From Singulisphaera sp. GP187 (GTDB lineage Bacteria; Planctomycetota; Planctomycetia; Isosphaerales; Isosphaeraceae): 64,000 nt of DNA. The notes under the pieces were generated by a model, which saw only the letters and a program-made list of their open reading frames with translations, did no database searches and had not been told where the DNA came from. This document shows positions 17,901 to 25,773 of this stretch, one piece after another. The stretch's first letter is position 1, and every line of letters starts with the position of its first letter. The DNA lies in assembly GCF_900129635.1 (NCBI RefSeq), contig NZ_FSRB01000001.1, forward strand, positions 4,193,501 through 4,257,500, given 5' to 3'. The position numbers were made by a program, and so were the translations under genes.

Positions 17901-18410
17901 GCCGACAATCCCCGCGATGATCGCGACGTTGCTCCAAAGTTCGAGGAAACCATTCCCCCTCGAAAGCTTTTCGTGAGGCAGGAGCTCCGGGAGAATGCCG
18001 TACTTCGCGGGACTGAAGAGCGCGGCCTGCAGCCCCAGGAACATCAAAACGACCATCCCGAGGCGGGCGGAGGTCGGATCGCGATAAAGGATCAGGGTGC
18101 CGACGACCATCAGCGTCAGCTCGAACGCCTTCATGGCGAGGATCACCGATCGCTTGCTCACCCGGTCGGAGAGGGCTCCGGCCGGGAGCGAGAACAGCAT
18201 TGAGGGCAGGAGCAACGCCATCTGGGCGAGGGCCGCTTCCCGCTGCCCCGCTTCGGCACTGACCGCCGCGCTGATCGCCAGCAGAGTGACAATCTGCTTC
18301 CAGGCGTTATCGTTGAACGCGCCGAGGAACTGCGTGATCAGCAGCCCACGCAACGGATGCCCGCTCGACCGGGCTGCTCCAACCTCGGAGATCGGTTCCT
18401 CCTTGGCCAC
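14946..18410 (-). CDS. aas: Aas-type fusion: LplT-like MFS transporter, PlsC acyltransferase and acyl-ACP synthetase
   Basis: 1154 aa from a GTG at 18410 with GGGAG 8 nt upstream. Three parts: residues about 20-410, a 12-span MFS transporter like lysophospholipid flippase LplT (FLGAFNDNAWKQ); about 430-620, a PlsC acyltransferase with NHVSFADGLF (HX4D) and FPEGQITRTG; about 640-1140, an AMP-binding ligase with TIIFSSGSTGEPKGVVLSH, GYGMTECSPV and GWYVTGDLG. In E. coli, Aas re-acylates 2-acyl-lysophosphatidylethanolamine after LplT imports it; here flippase and enzyme are on one chain, an arrangement known in other bacteria. It acts in inner-membrane lipid repair and appears monocistronic. Confidence 0.9.
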   Translation of the reverse strand: MAKEEPISEVGAARSSGHPLRGLLITQFLGAFNDNAWKQIVTLLAISAAVSAEAGQREAALAQMALLLPSMLFSLPAGALSDRVSKRSVILAMKAFELTLMVVGTLILYRDPTSARLGMVVLMFLGLQAALFSPAKYGILPELLPHEKLSRGNGFLELWSNVAIIAGIVGGGGLLGLFSGHPWLAGVVLSALSALGLVMALSIPRVPAARAEGGIVATIRLGWSAIRADRILRLAISGQFLVWSLACLIPAPIMTYSKKILALDDSIAGLPMAMVGIGIGIGSVLAGKISAAKVEYGLLPLGALGLTATTLAFGTIMPGLAGTLVLMTLNGLFCGLLFVPLNALLQWRAPADGRGAVISLANVLVYGGMILGTGLAYLLADLGITAHGTFLGASVALAIGSLWALWLMPDAFLRFLLLILAATLYRVKVIGREHVPLKGGALLTPNHVSFADGLFIIASIDRPVRFVVYAEYFRHPIAGFILRAMRAIPISGAGGPKQILQAFREAGRCLDEGQLVCVFPEGQITRTGLLQPFQRGMQRILKGRTTPIIPVHLDRATASLLSPVHSHTLPERIHLPVTVSFGTPLPADTPLPTLRRKIHDLDQEAWAYRKVDRRPLHHAFVRRARRHPGRLAFADALRPRVSGIGALAGAIALARALRPRWYGQPHVGILLPASVAAALVNLAVSLAGRVSVNLNFTAGKAGMESVVRQAGLRTIVTSRSFLEKAKLELPAGVEPIWLEEIGAAMTVKERLKSLALAWVAPVPVLERIAGAVTPPTVDDPATIIFSSGSTGEPKGVVLSHFNIDSNVEAITQIFRVQPADRVLGILPLFHSFGYTALWLAGNYGMGTVFHPNPLDAATISALVERYRATILLATPTFLQLYIRRCAPAQFGSLRLVIAGAEKLPEGLATAFEDTFGIRPLEGYGMTECSPVVAISTLDYRAPGFFQPGSRRGFAGHPLPGVSVRVVDLATGEPVEPGQEGMLLVNGPNVMQGYLGRPDLTAAVMRDGWYVTGDLGLVDEDGFLKVTGRLSRFSKIGGEMVPHGRVEEALHQAIGADSQVFAVTAVGDEKKGEALAVLHTLDDRKIQEALEGVAAAGLPNLFIPRRDRFIKVDALPILGTGKLDLRAIKRVAEEAFSGARPERGQDAPQPIAADA

Positions 18411-19036
18411 GATAGATACTCCCTTGAGAGACTCAAGCTCACTTTATCGATCAAAAGGAAGGAAGTTCAGCCGCGGCCGCCCCCTCCCTCAAAGAATCTG
18501 CCCAGACCCCGGCAACACGTGCCAACGGCACGGGAAGAAGCGGCCAGAGTAGCCCCGCTCGATCGGGAGTGCAACGTCGTTCGGTCGGTCATGAGCCGGC
18601 CATAATGGACAAATACACCCCTGAACTCCCCTTTTTTTTCCAACGACCCGATCCAAGGCGAGGAAGCCACTCGCGACTCGTTCCCTCGGTCCCCCGCTAT
18701 GCCTTACCCACAAGTCGTAAGTCGTTAGCAATTCGGAGGTTACGGAAGGGGGCTGTGGCTCGAGCTGGATGCCACAACTGGAGGACTCTCAAGCGCTTGC
18801 GCCGATCACCCTCGCTGGACACCGGGCCAGCCCCCCACTTGTGGGTAAGGCATAGCGGTCCCCCGTGGGAATGCAGTCTGGGACGCTCTCTGCGTCCTCG
18901 GCTTGCGACGGCCAGACGACGCGGAGCGTCGGGGACGGCATTCCCACGGAGGACCGTGGGAACGAGGGGGATTCCTCGCTCTTTGGCGGGTCGTTGATTT
19001 CTTTGATATGTCTGGAATGCGCGCGAAAACCGCGGC
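18411..19036. other. Intergenic region packed with nested palindromes
   Basis: About 625 bp with no credible gene. Most of it (18643-18996) is a nest of inverted repeats, described separately. Short open frames here are by-products of the palindromes. Confidence 0.6.
18643..18996. repeat. Nested palindromic repeats, family B (copy 1, interrupted)
   Basis: The outer arms are CAACGACCCGATCC (from 18643) and GGCGGGTCGTTG (to 18996). Inside lie CGCTATGCCTTACCCACAAG and its complement (18695-18716, 18838-18861), and then a third pair built from CCGTGGGAATGC/GCATTCCCACGG around CTCTGCGTCC/GACGCGGAGCG. A simpler copy of the outer element, without the insertion, is at 22182-22285. The pattern suggests insertion of one palindromic element into another. 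Confidence 0.65.
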
Positions 19037-20002
19037 TCATTCCGAGAGTTTCAGAAGCGTGGTGGCGTTGCCGCGTTCGATCTTGGCACGAACGTCGGCG
19101 GGGAGGTCGAAGCTTGCCATGAGCTCGAACTGGGGGACATCCTGCCCGGGCTTCAGGTAGTCGGTGCCGAAGAGAAGACGGTCGGCGCGGCGAAGGAGGA
19201 AGCGCTGGCCGAACTCCTTATCACGCGTCAACGCGTTGGAGCCGGAGCCGGCCGAGAGGTCGCCCCAGAGGTTCGGATGGGCATCGAAAAGCTGATCGAG
19301 AGCGCCCCCGGGGAACACCTTTCCCTTGGGATAACCACCGAGGTCCGCCTTCGGGAGGTTCCCCGAGATCGACGCCCAGAACCCAGGGCCGTGGCCGATG
19401 AAGGGCAAGTGGGGAAAGGCCTTGAGCACGCGGGCGAGGCCGGGCAAACCCGACTCGTCGGTGCCACGAAGATCGTCGGAATGGAACAGGACGGGAAGCT
19501 TCAAGTCGTCGCAGACCTCGTAGGCCGCCATCATCCTCGGCTCGTCGATCGGCAAGCCGACTTTGTGCTCGCCAAATCCCTTCGCCCCCTGGTCGACGTA
19601 TTCCTTGAGCAAGGCGCGGAGCCCCGCCCGTCCTCCGCGATAGCTGGTGCGGGGATCAATACAGCAGAACGGAACGAGCCGATCAGGATGCGCCTTGGCG
19701 GCCGCCAGGGCCACTTCCGTCAGGTTGAGATAGCTTGATGACTCGGGCGAGACCAACGGGAGGACGACCGCCTTGGCCACATTGTGCGTATCCATCCACT
19801 CGAGCAACCCCTTGACCGTAAGGGGCGGATCGCCGTTCCAGGTTCGTCCCAGGTGGGTATGGACGTCGACGTAAGGACCTCCGACCGCGGCTCTCGACGT
19901 GCGGCCGAACGCCGTGGTGACCGGGTCGAGCGCGGCGGCGGCCACGGTCGCGGCGAAAGTCTGGCGCAGAAAGCGCCGACGGCTGGTCGATTGCAGATTC
20001 AT
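19037..20002 (-). CDS. Exported amidohydrolase (amidohydrolase-2 family)
   Basis: About 321 aa from the ATG at 20002, chosen because it places a Tat-type leader at the front (STSRRRFLRQTFAATVAAAA). The TIM-barrel amidohydrolase-2 fold is indicated by VDVHTHLG (metal-binding HxH), a glycine-rich middle, ELP-type strand KLPVLFHSDD, FIGHGPGFW (metal His) and RLLFGTDY near the C-terminus (catalytic Asp). It ends LPADVRAKIERGNATTLLKL, the usual family tail. It probably hydrolyses or decarboxylates a small cyclic or aromatic compound in the periplasm. It has no close operon partner. Confidence 0.83.
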   Translation of the reverse strand: MNLQSTSRRRFLRQTFAATVAAAALDPVTTAFGRTSRAAVGGPYVDVHTHLGRTWNGDPPLTVKGLLEWMDTHNVAKAVVLPLVSPESSSYLNLTEVALAAAKAHPDRLVPFCCIDPRTSYRGGRAGLRALLKEYVDQGAKGFGEHKVGLPIDEPRMMAAYEVCDDLKLPVLFHSDDLRGTDESGLPGLARVLKAFPHLPFIGHGPGFWASISGNLPKADLGGYPKGKVFPGGALDQLFDAHPNLWGDLSAGSGSNALTRDKEFGQRFLLRRADRLLFGTDYLKPGQDVPQFELMASFDLPADVRAKIERGNATTLLKLSE

Positions 20003-20421
20003 CGTGGATGATCCCTCAGGCAGGCGCAAGCGTCGTCCCGCGCGGAAATTCTCCCGCCACGGCACCGCGGTCGTTTGCCGATACGATCGAGGATAACGTC
20101 ACGGCGGCCCAAAGTCTCGGACAAACCGCGACTCCGCAGACCGCGACGAGCCCCAAGAAATGAGCGAGGCTCGGCCTGAGAACGGAGGGCTGGATCGACT
20201 TCGGCGATGATCCGACTCGAAACAAGAGCGCCCCCAAAGGAGGGAGCGATCGGCCCCGTTCCACGATTGAACTTCGCTCGCCCCTCAACATGAGTGGTTG
20301 GAATCGGCGGCCAAAACCGGACATGCTTTTCTTAAATATGCAACAAAATTCGCCTGAGCCCGCTCCGGTCGCACGGGTTCTGACCACGAGCCGAATCCGA
20401 AGCGGCGCCGGGTTGGTTGCG
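20003..20421. other. Intergenic region
   Basis: About 420 bp between the amidohydrolase start and the 73-aa gene. I see no gene, repeat or clear terminator in it. Confidence 0.4.
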
Positions 20422-20643
20422 TCACGACCGCGGCGTTGCTTGTCCCCGGATCGCGTCCTTCGCCTTCGTGTAGCCCAGGCTCTGGGCCACTTCGAGGATC
20501 TCGCTCCAGGTCGGGAACATCCGCCCGCTCTGGTTTCGATAGGCCTGAATCGCCTGCATAAACTCGTACTCGGCAGCACCAGCGTCAGTGGGAGACGGAG
20601 AAGGCGAGTTGGCGGACGAAGATGAGAGCGCCCAGGAGGCCAT
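20422..20643 (-). CDS. Small conserved-type hypothetical protein (73 aa)
   Basis: 73 aa from the ATG at 20643, fixed by a strong RBS (GAAGGAG, 8 nt spacing). The N-terminal third is Ser/Pro/Ala-rich and probably disordered. The rest, EYEFMQAIQAYRNQSGRMF followed by PTWSEILEVAQSLGYTK, reads as a compact helical domain that I recall as a recurrent small protein in planctomycete genomes; the function is unknown. It lacks a signal peptide and membrane segments. Its Arg-rich core could contact nucleic acid, but that is speculation. Confidence 0.65.
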   Translation of the reverse strand: MASWALSSSSANSPSPSPTDAGAAEYEFMQAIQAYRNQSGRMFPTWSEILEVAQSLGYTKAKDAIRGQATPRS

Positions 20644-20899
20644 CAATCTAGCTCCTTCATGCAAAAAGGCACGCGACAGGCCACCTCGCCTGCCCGACGT
20701 CCAAAGGGATCCTCCGCAACATCGCGAGGAACGCCTTATTAATCTTCTAATAACTTTACCCCGGCCGTCCAGTGTCGGTTTCACAACTTTCCGAATTTTT
20801 TCAGCAGGAGGAATGGATCCACAATTCACGGGATGGAGCCAGAACGTCCCCAAGGGAGCGCGGGAATGGGAATCGGCGGCCCTCCCTGGACGGAAACCG

Positions 20900-20943
20900 A
20901 AAACGCAACCAGGAGACCGAAGTGGCCTCCTGGTTGCGTTTTC
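20900..20943 (-). terminator. Rho-independent terminator of the Hcp gene
   Basis: A long stem, AACGCAACCAGGAG/CTCCTGGTTGCGTT, with a short loop, is flanked by an A-run on the left that reads as a T-run on the minus strand. It lies about 70 nt beyond the Hcp stop. CG-TTTT on the other side could make it bidirectional. Confidence 0.85.
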
Positions 20944-21009
20944 GTACGTTTGGTTTCGACGATCCGGCAGGACGGGGGACCGCCTGGGGACGACGAGCCC
21001 GAGCGTAGC

Positions 21010-21492
21010 TCAGCCGCCCGTGTTGGTCTTCATATCCCAGTGCTTCTTGCCGGCCGACTTCGTGATGCCCTTCTCGTCCTGGGCCAGGTAGTCGATCTCG
21101 ACCTTCGAGTAGTTCAGGCTGATCTGGTCCATGGGGACTTCGCCCCCCTGCGACCCGCCGGTCTGATAGCTCGAGACCAAAACGTCGGAGAGCGTGACCA
21201 CCATGAAGTTCTGCTGGGAGCCGCCCGCCTTGCGACAGGTTAATTTGGCTTCCTTCAAGTGCTTGCCATTGGCGCAGAAGAGGAACAAGGTCGGTGAGGC
21301 CGAGTTATTCCGCATCACGAAGTGGAAGTCGTTCATCGAGACCTTGCCGGCACCGGCACCGGTCCCGTGCGACGAGGCGCCAAGCTGAGTCGCCCCCCAA
21401 CTGAAGGACTCGATCTCGATCTCGCCGGGGTGCGTCTTGTCTTTGGATTCACCCTTGACATCCGTGATCTTCAGGAACATGTCAACGGACAT
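21010..21492 (-). CDS. hcp: Hcp family type VI secretion tube/effector protein (orphan)
   Basis: 160 aa, ATG at 21492 with GAGGAG 9 nt upstream. Typical Hcp beta-barrel features: MFLKITDVKGESKDKTH at the start, IEIESFSWGATQ, KVSMNDFHFVM, LTCRKAGGSQQNFMVVTLSD, the SYQTGGSQGG loop and ISLNYSKVEIDY. Hcp forms hexameric rings that stack into the T6SS inner tube. There is no VgrG, TssB/C or other T6SS gene in the window, and the gene has its own terminator. So it is an orphan copy, perhaps used with a distant or related contractile system. Confidence 0.87.
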   Translation of the reverse strand: MSVDMFLKITDVKGESKDKTHPGEIEIESFSWGATQLGASSHGTGAGAGKVSMNDFHFVMRNNSASPTLFLFCANGKHLKEAKLTCRKAGGSQQNFMVVTLSDVLVSSYQTGGSQGGEVPMDQISLNYSKVEIDYLAQDEKGITKSAGKKHWDMKTNTGG

Positions 21493-21847
21493 TAAAATCA
21501 GCTCCTCATACCTTGGATTGACTTAGCTTGGCTTTGTCCGGCCGGCCCTCCCTGCCGGACTTACTCTGATTACGTCATCCCGACGGCGCAGTGACATGAC
21601 TCTCGCCATTTATTATTTTCCGAGGCACGCGACGGAGCGAGCACTGCGACAATTCGCGATCAGGTCGCCTCGTGCCTGCCCACGAAAGCCGGTCACTTGT
21701 CACCGACGGCGGCGTGCGGTAGCTTCCTGGTCATCGCCATCCTAAAGAAAAAGGCGATTCCTCTCTCATCAGGTTCGCGGCATTGTCGCTGTGTCACGGT
21801 CGAGGCGCGGCGAGGACGTTCTCCATCGCACATTGAGGCCCAGCCGA
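21493..21847. other. Intergenic region between divergent hcp and small hypothetical gene
   Basis: About 355 bp. It contains the short inverted repeat GTCCGGCCGGCCCTCCCTGCCGGAC near 21537 and presumably both promoters. No confident -35/-10 pair stands out. Confidence 0.4.
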
Positions 21848-22117
21848 ATGCTCGTCCATCATAAGAAGGCCTGGTTCCAGGTCGACAAGTTTTCCACCTA
21901 CAACGCCAAGACCAAAGAGCTCGTCAACACCAACGGCTTCGTCTGCTTCGTGTTCTTCGACGTCGACGAAGACCCGCGAGCGGGCTCCCTCGCCACGTTC
22001 GAATGCCTCGGCCCGATCCGCACCGGCAGTGGCGGACCGCCCCGAGTCTTCGCCACCGAACAGGAGGCGGTCAACGCGGGTATCGATTTCATGGAGCAGG
22101 AATCAGGGCATCATTGA
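21848..22117 (+). CDS. Hypothetical small protein (89 aa)
   Basis: 89 aa from the ATG at 21848, preceded by GAGG about 10 nt upstream; a longer open frame begins at 21791. I do not recognise the family. It has no signal peptide or membrane segment. The middle alternates hydrophobic and charged residues like a small beta-rich domain (GFVCFVFFDVDEDPRAGSL), then VFATEQEAVNAGIDFMEQES. Codon use matches neighbouring genes, which argues for a real gene. It is divergent from hcp. Confidence 0.5.
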   Translation: MLVHHKKAWFQVDKFSTYNAKTKELVNTNGFVCFVFFDVDEDPRAGSLATFECLGPIRTGSGGPPRVFATEQEAVNAGIDFMEQESGHH

Positions 22118-22181
22118 CCGATCCGAACCGTAGCACTCTACGGCGTCAACCCTTGCTGTGCCCCGATTGCAAGTCAGAAAA

Positions 22182-22285
22182 ATCACAACGACCCGATCCA
22201 GGGCCAGGAAGCCGCTCGCGACTCGTTCCCACGGTCCCCCGTGGGAACGAGGGCGATTTCTCGCTCTCTGGCGGGTCGTTGATAG
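22182..22285. repeat. Palindromic repeat, family B (copy 2, simple form)
   Basis: The arms are CAACGACCCGATCC (22183 onward) and GGCGGGTCGTTG (to about 22281), with an inner hairpin CGTTCCCACGG/CCGTGGGAACG. It matches the outer parts of 18643-18996 but without the insert. It lies immediately behind the stop of the FG-GAP/lipase gene. Confidence 0.65.
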
Positions 22286-22287
22286 GA

Positions 22288-24921
22288 TTAGAGCAGGGGT
22301 TGATAGAACGTCTGGAAGTTGGAAACGACGACCTGGGACGTCTGGTTGCTTGTGGCGCTGGTCAGGATGAACTGCAGGTTGTGCAACTCCAACGGATACC
22401 CGCTGAGGCTGAGGGTCGCGTGGGCGACGCTCGAACCGACCAAGGCCGCATCCATGACGAAGGCGACGTCACCGTCGGCGAGGATGATCAACCGGTCTCC
22501 CGCCTGATAGGTGGGAAACTGGTAGTCGAAGGCGATCCCGCTCTGGCCCCGGAGCGGAGCGCGGAGCGACACGGGCAGCGTCTGGATGATGACCCCATTT
22601 TGGGTCAAGCTCACCGCCGAGGCGTTGTACGACTGGAACGTGATCGTCTCGGTCGGAGCGGCCGACTCCGGATCGAGCACGAACTGCTGGTCGGTCGGCT
22701 GGAAGACTTCGTCCCAGTTCTGCTCGTAATAGGGCGAGAGGTTTTTCACCGGGTTCGCCGGGCCTGAGTTGGCCGGGAGCAACGGGGACCAATACTGGCC
22801 GACCGTCTGCTGATAGGTCAGATTCGGGTCAGCCGAACCGGTGTACCACGACGCCGCGTAGCCGTGCCTTCCGCCCAGATCATAGGAATAGTAGATGTCG
22901 GGTATCAGACCGACGTCGACGATCTGGTTCAGGTTCTGACCTTGACCGTTCGAGAGCTGGATACCGCTGTAGGGCACGTCGAATTCGGAAATATAGTTTT
23001 CCACAAACGTGCTCGTCAGGCTCGAGCGATCGATGTTGCTGAGATTCTGGAGAAAGTACCAGTTGAAGTTCGCGGCATCGCCCGCGACCGTGACGTCGTC
23101 TTCAGGGGAGTCGAGCAGGGTGACCTGGTCGACGCGCATCTTCGCCTGCTGCAAGGCGGTGGCCGCGACCGAGACCACCTTCGAGCCGTGGCTATGGCCG
23201 ACGAGCTGGAGCTTGCCGGTGAACGAACCACCCAGGACCGACTCGAGTGCCGAGGCGAGCCGTTCGCCGTTGAGCGTCGTCAACGCTTCGGACTTATACG
23301 CACCGACGGGAATCTTGGTATCCAGAACGTTCCAGGTCGGTGTCGCCGAATCATCGATCCAGCTATAAGCCAAGACCGCGGCGTTCGGGTCCGTCGGACT
23401 CCCCGGAACCGCCGGGTTGGTGCGCGCGAGGATCGACTGGGCCATCCCGACGGCCGAAACTTCGGTGGTTCCAAAGAGGGTGCTCACCGTTTCACCGTGC
23501 AGGAGCCAGGCGGAATCGGGCACTTGTGGGTGTTTGGCGGTCCAGCTTGGGTCGTAACCGGGCTGGGTGGGGTCGGTCTCCCACCATTTCAGAACATGAT
23601 TTTTTGTATTAGCTTCGTAGTTCACCCACCCCTGGTAGCCTGGTGCCCAGCCGTGCGAGATCACCGTGATGTCCTTGCCGACCAGGCGGGGGTCGTCGGG
23701 CTTCACGGGGACAAACTGCTGCAGGGTCGGGTCGAAGTAGGCGAGGCGTTGAATGACGGGGAGTGCCTGCGACAACGGGGGTTCGATCGCGTTGACGGCG
23801 ACCGCGGGCGTCGACAACGCGTTCGTATTATCCCCGGCCAAGAACTGGCCGGAGGCCGTCGGCGGCAAACGGTAGGCGATCGTCAAGTTCGCCGCGCCCT
23901 GGGGTGAGGTCAGGGAGAGCAAGGGCGTCCGGCTCAGGATCGGCGCCCCAAGGCCGCCCCCTCGGGTCGGCGCCAGGGCGAGTTCGTCTCGGCCTGGCCC
24001 GCCGATGTTCACCGCGGCAATCTCAACGCCTCCCCCGTTCGAACTGTCCGGCACGACGAATTCCGCGGGGTTCGCGTCCGCGATCCCTTGATAGACCCTG
24101 ACTCGAGTCTGGTTGGATCGCGGTGGGGAAGACGCAACGATCAAATCAGGATGGCGATCGCTCCCGATTTTCCCGACGGCAATCGACGTCTTACCGCGCG
24201 AGGGGCCTTCGAAAGCCGTGTAGTCCGCCAACAGTTGGCCCGATTGGCCGTCGAGCACCCGAACCTTGGAGGGGCCGAACGCCGACAGGGCGACGATATC
24301 CGCGCGACCGTCCTGGTTGAGGTCGCCGACCGCCAGCTTGGCCCCTTGTCCCCAGCCTCGGCGCGAGCCTCCGGCGTTCGCTCGGAACGCATCCAGGAGC
24401 TGGCCGTCGAGCCCTTGGTAGACCCGAATCAAGGGCGTGCCCAGCCCAGGCGCCACAATGATCTCGGATCGGCCGTCGCCGTTGACGTCACCGACCGCGA
24501 CCCAGGTGCCTCCGCGCGACCAGGTCCGCGGAGTCGCGAACTGACCGATCTGGGTCCCATCGCTGGCGCGAAAGACCTTGACGAGCGATGGCCCACCCGG
24601 CCCGGGCGCCGTCACGATGTCAAGCTCGCCGTTACCGTCGATATCGCCGACGGCCACCCGCACACCGGCCGTCATCTTGGCGTTGTACGCGGAAAATTGA
24701 AACCGCTCCGTACCCGTGTCCGCGTCGAAAACCTGAACGATCGGCGCTCCCCCCGCGCCTGCCCCGCCCACGAGCAGTCCGGAGAGCAGATTCCGCGCTT
24801 CCAGGATCTCCAGGCCCGGAGTCCGCGGCCGAGGGCGCCGGCCATTTCGTTGCGCCGGGCGATCACCCATCGGTGCCGCGGACCGGTGTTTCATCGCGAC
24901 CGCTCTCGACAGAACCGTCAT
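22288..24921 (-). CDS. Giant secreted LEPR-XLL protein: FG-GAP propeller plus alpha/beta-hydrolase
   Basis: 877 aa from the ATG at 24921, chosen for its RBS (GGGAG, 8 nt); an open frame continues to 25029. Residues about 30-45 (GLEILEARNLLSG) match the planctomycete LEPR-XLL N-terminal signal of large secreted proteins. Residues about 45-340 hold FG-GAP/VCBS-type repeats with calcium-binding DxDGxG or DxNxDG loops (VGDIDGNGELDIV, VGDVNGDGRSEII, VGDLNQDGRADIV). The C-terminal half has a lipase-type hydrolase: ITVISHGWAPG (oxyanion region), LVGHSHGSKVV (GxSxG, nucleophile Ser about 577), and later Asp/His candidates (LLDSPEDD, GRHGYAASW). It is probably a cell-surface or extracellular esterase or lipase. 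Confidence 0.82.
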   Translation of the reverse strand: MTVLSRAVAMKHRSAAPMGDRPAQRNGRRPRPRTPGLEILEARNLLSGLLVGGAGAGGAPIVQVFDADTGTERFQFSAYNAKMTAGVRVAVGDIDGNGELDIVTAPGPGGPSLVKVFRASDGTQIGQFATPRTWSRGGTWVAVGDVNGDGRSEIIVAPGLGTPLIRVYQGLDGQLLDAFRANAGGSRRGWGQGAKLAVGDLNQDGRADIVALSAFGPSKVRVLDGQSGQLLADYTAFEGPSRGKTSIAVGKIGSDRHPDLIVASSPPRSNQTRVRVYQGIADANPAEFVVPDSSNGGGVEIAAVNIGGPGRDELALAPTRGGGLGAPILSRTPLLSLTSPQGAANLTIAYRLPPTASGQFLAGDNTNALSTPAVAVNAIEPPLSQALPVIQRLAYFDPTLQQFVPVKPDDPRLVGKDITVISHGWAPGYQGWVNYEANTKNHVLKWWETDPTQPGYDPSWTAKHPQVPDSAWLLHGETVSTLFGTTEVSAVGMAQSILARTNPAVPGSPTDPNAAVLAYSWIDDSATPTWNVLDTKIPVGAYKSEALTTLNGERLASALESVLGGSFTGKLQLVGHSHGSKVVSVAATALQQAKMRVDQVTLLDSPEDDVTVAGDAANFNWYFLQNLSNIDRSSLTSTFVENYISEFDVPYSGIQLSNGQGQNLNQIVDVGLIPDIYYSYDLGGRHGYAASWYTGSADPNLTYQQTVGQYWSPLLPANSGPANPVKNLSPYYEQNWDEVFQPTDQQFVLDPESAAPTETITFQSYNASAVSLTQNGVIIQTLPVSLRAPLRGQSGIAFDYQFPTYQAGDRLIILADGDVAFVMDAALVGSSVAHATLSLSGYPLELHNLQFILTSATSNQTSQVVVSNFQTFYQPLL

Positions 24922-25731
24922 GCGCAACACTCCCGTTGGAACCTGTGTCTTTATCCCCAACGATACGGCGAACCTGCCGGATCGATGCGAGGCAACCCAG
25001 TGGATCACCCGAGCCAGTCGTTCCGCCATTTGCGTGGAGACTCGGTTGAGTCTTACCCAGGCGGGGCTGCCGTCAAGTCAATCGAGCCCGAAGCCCGCTC
25101 CACAATCGCCATATTGAGATCAACGGCGTTCCCGATGTGGTTTATCCGGGCCATAGGGTTGCCGTCAAGGGTTGGCCCGAAAGTCCAAGGTGTGGCTCGA
25201 CCAGCCCAAATTTCTCAGCGGGCCGGTTGCCCCCCGAAGTTGTTCGGTCGACTTTCCGGCTCGATGTTCTGAGTGGCCAAAGCCACAAAATATACAAATC
25301 CAAATTTCTTGTTTTCAAGACGCCACCGCAAGCGCCCGCCGCAAGCCCAAGCATTCGTCACGGAATAAATGAACAGAGACTCTGCATACACAATCTTCTG
25401 ATGGTTCATTATCTTTAACTCTTGTACCTTACCTTGAACTGGTGTACTCTTCGAGACGGCTTGCCGTACTGGCCAAAAACCGGCGCACGGCAAACAGCGG
25501 TTTCTCGCATTTTGTCGAGGATTTGAGTCGCGACCGCGGGATCGGCGATGCCGCCCATGAAGGCGGCGGTCGGGCTCGACACATCCCATTTTTCAAGAGA
25601 GGTGAACACCCTGAGCGGAGCATCGTCCACCTCTACGAAGCGGTAGAGCTTAGCCGGTCTGCGACCGTGATTCGCGGTTGTCGCCCTTGATGGGGTGACG
25701 CGCTACGACTGCGCGCCCGCCCCGAGGATGG
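24922..25731. other. AT-richer intergenic region with gene remnants
   Basis: About 800 bp between two divergent LEPR-XLL genes. The part 25215-25440 is clearly richer in A/T than its surroundings. Apart from the fragment listed at 25415-25690 I see no gene. The composition suggests remains of transferred DNA. Confidence 0.45.
25415..25690 (-). pseudogene. Unrecognised gene fragment
   Basis: A minus-strand frame open for about 92 codons after a TAG, with no convincing ATG: TTANHGRRPAKLYRF, VEVDDAPLRVFTSLEKWDV, SSPTAAFMGGIADPAVATQI, then RETAVCRAPVFGQYGKP and a basic end. It reads like the C-terminal piece of a real protein rather than a chance frame, but I cannot name the family. It lies next to AT-rich DNA. 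Confidence 0.3.
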
Positions 25732-25773
25732 ATGAATCGATCGACCTCGGCCCCCTCCCCATGGAGAACTGCC

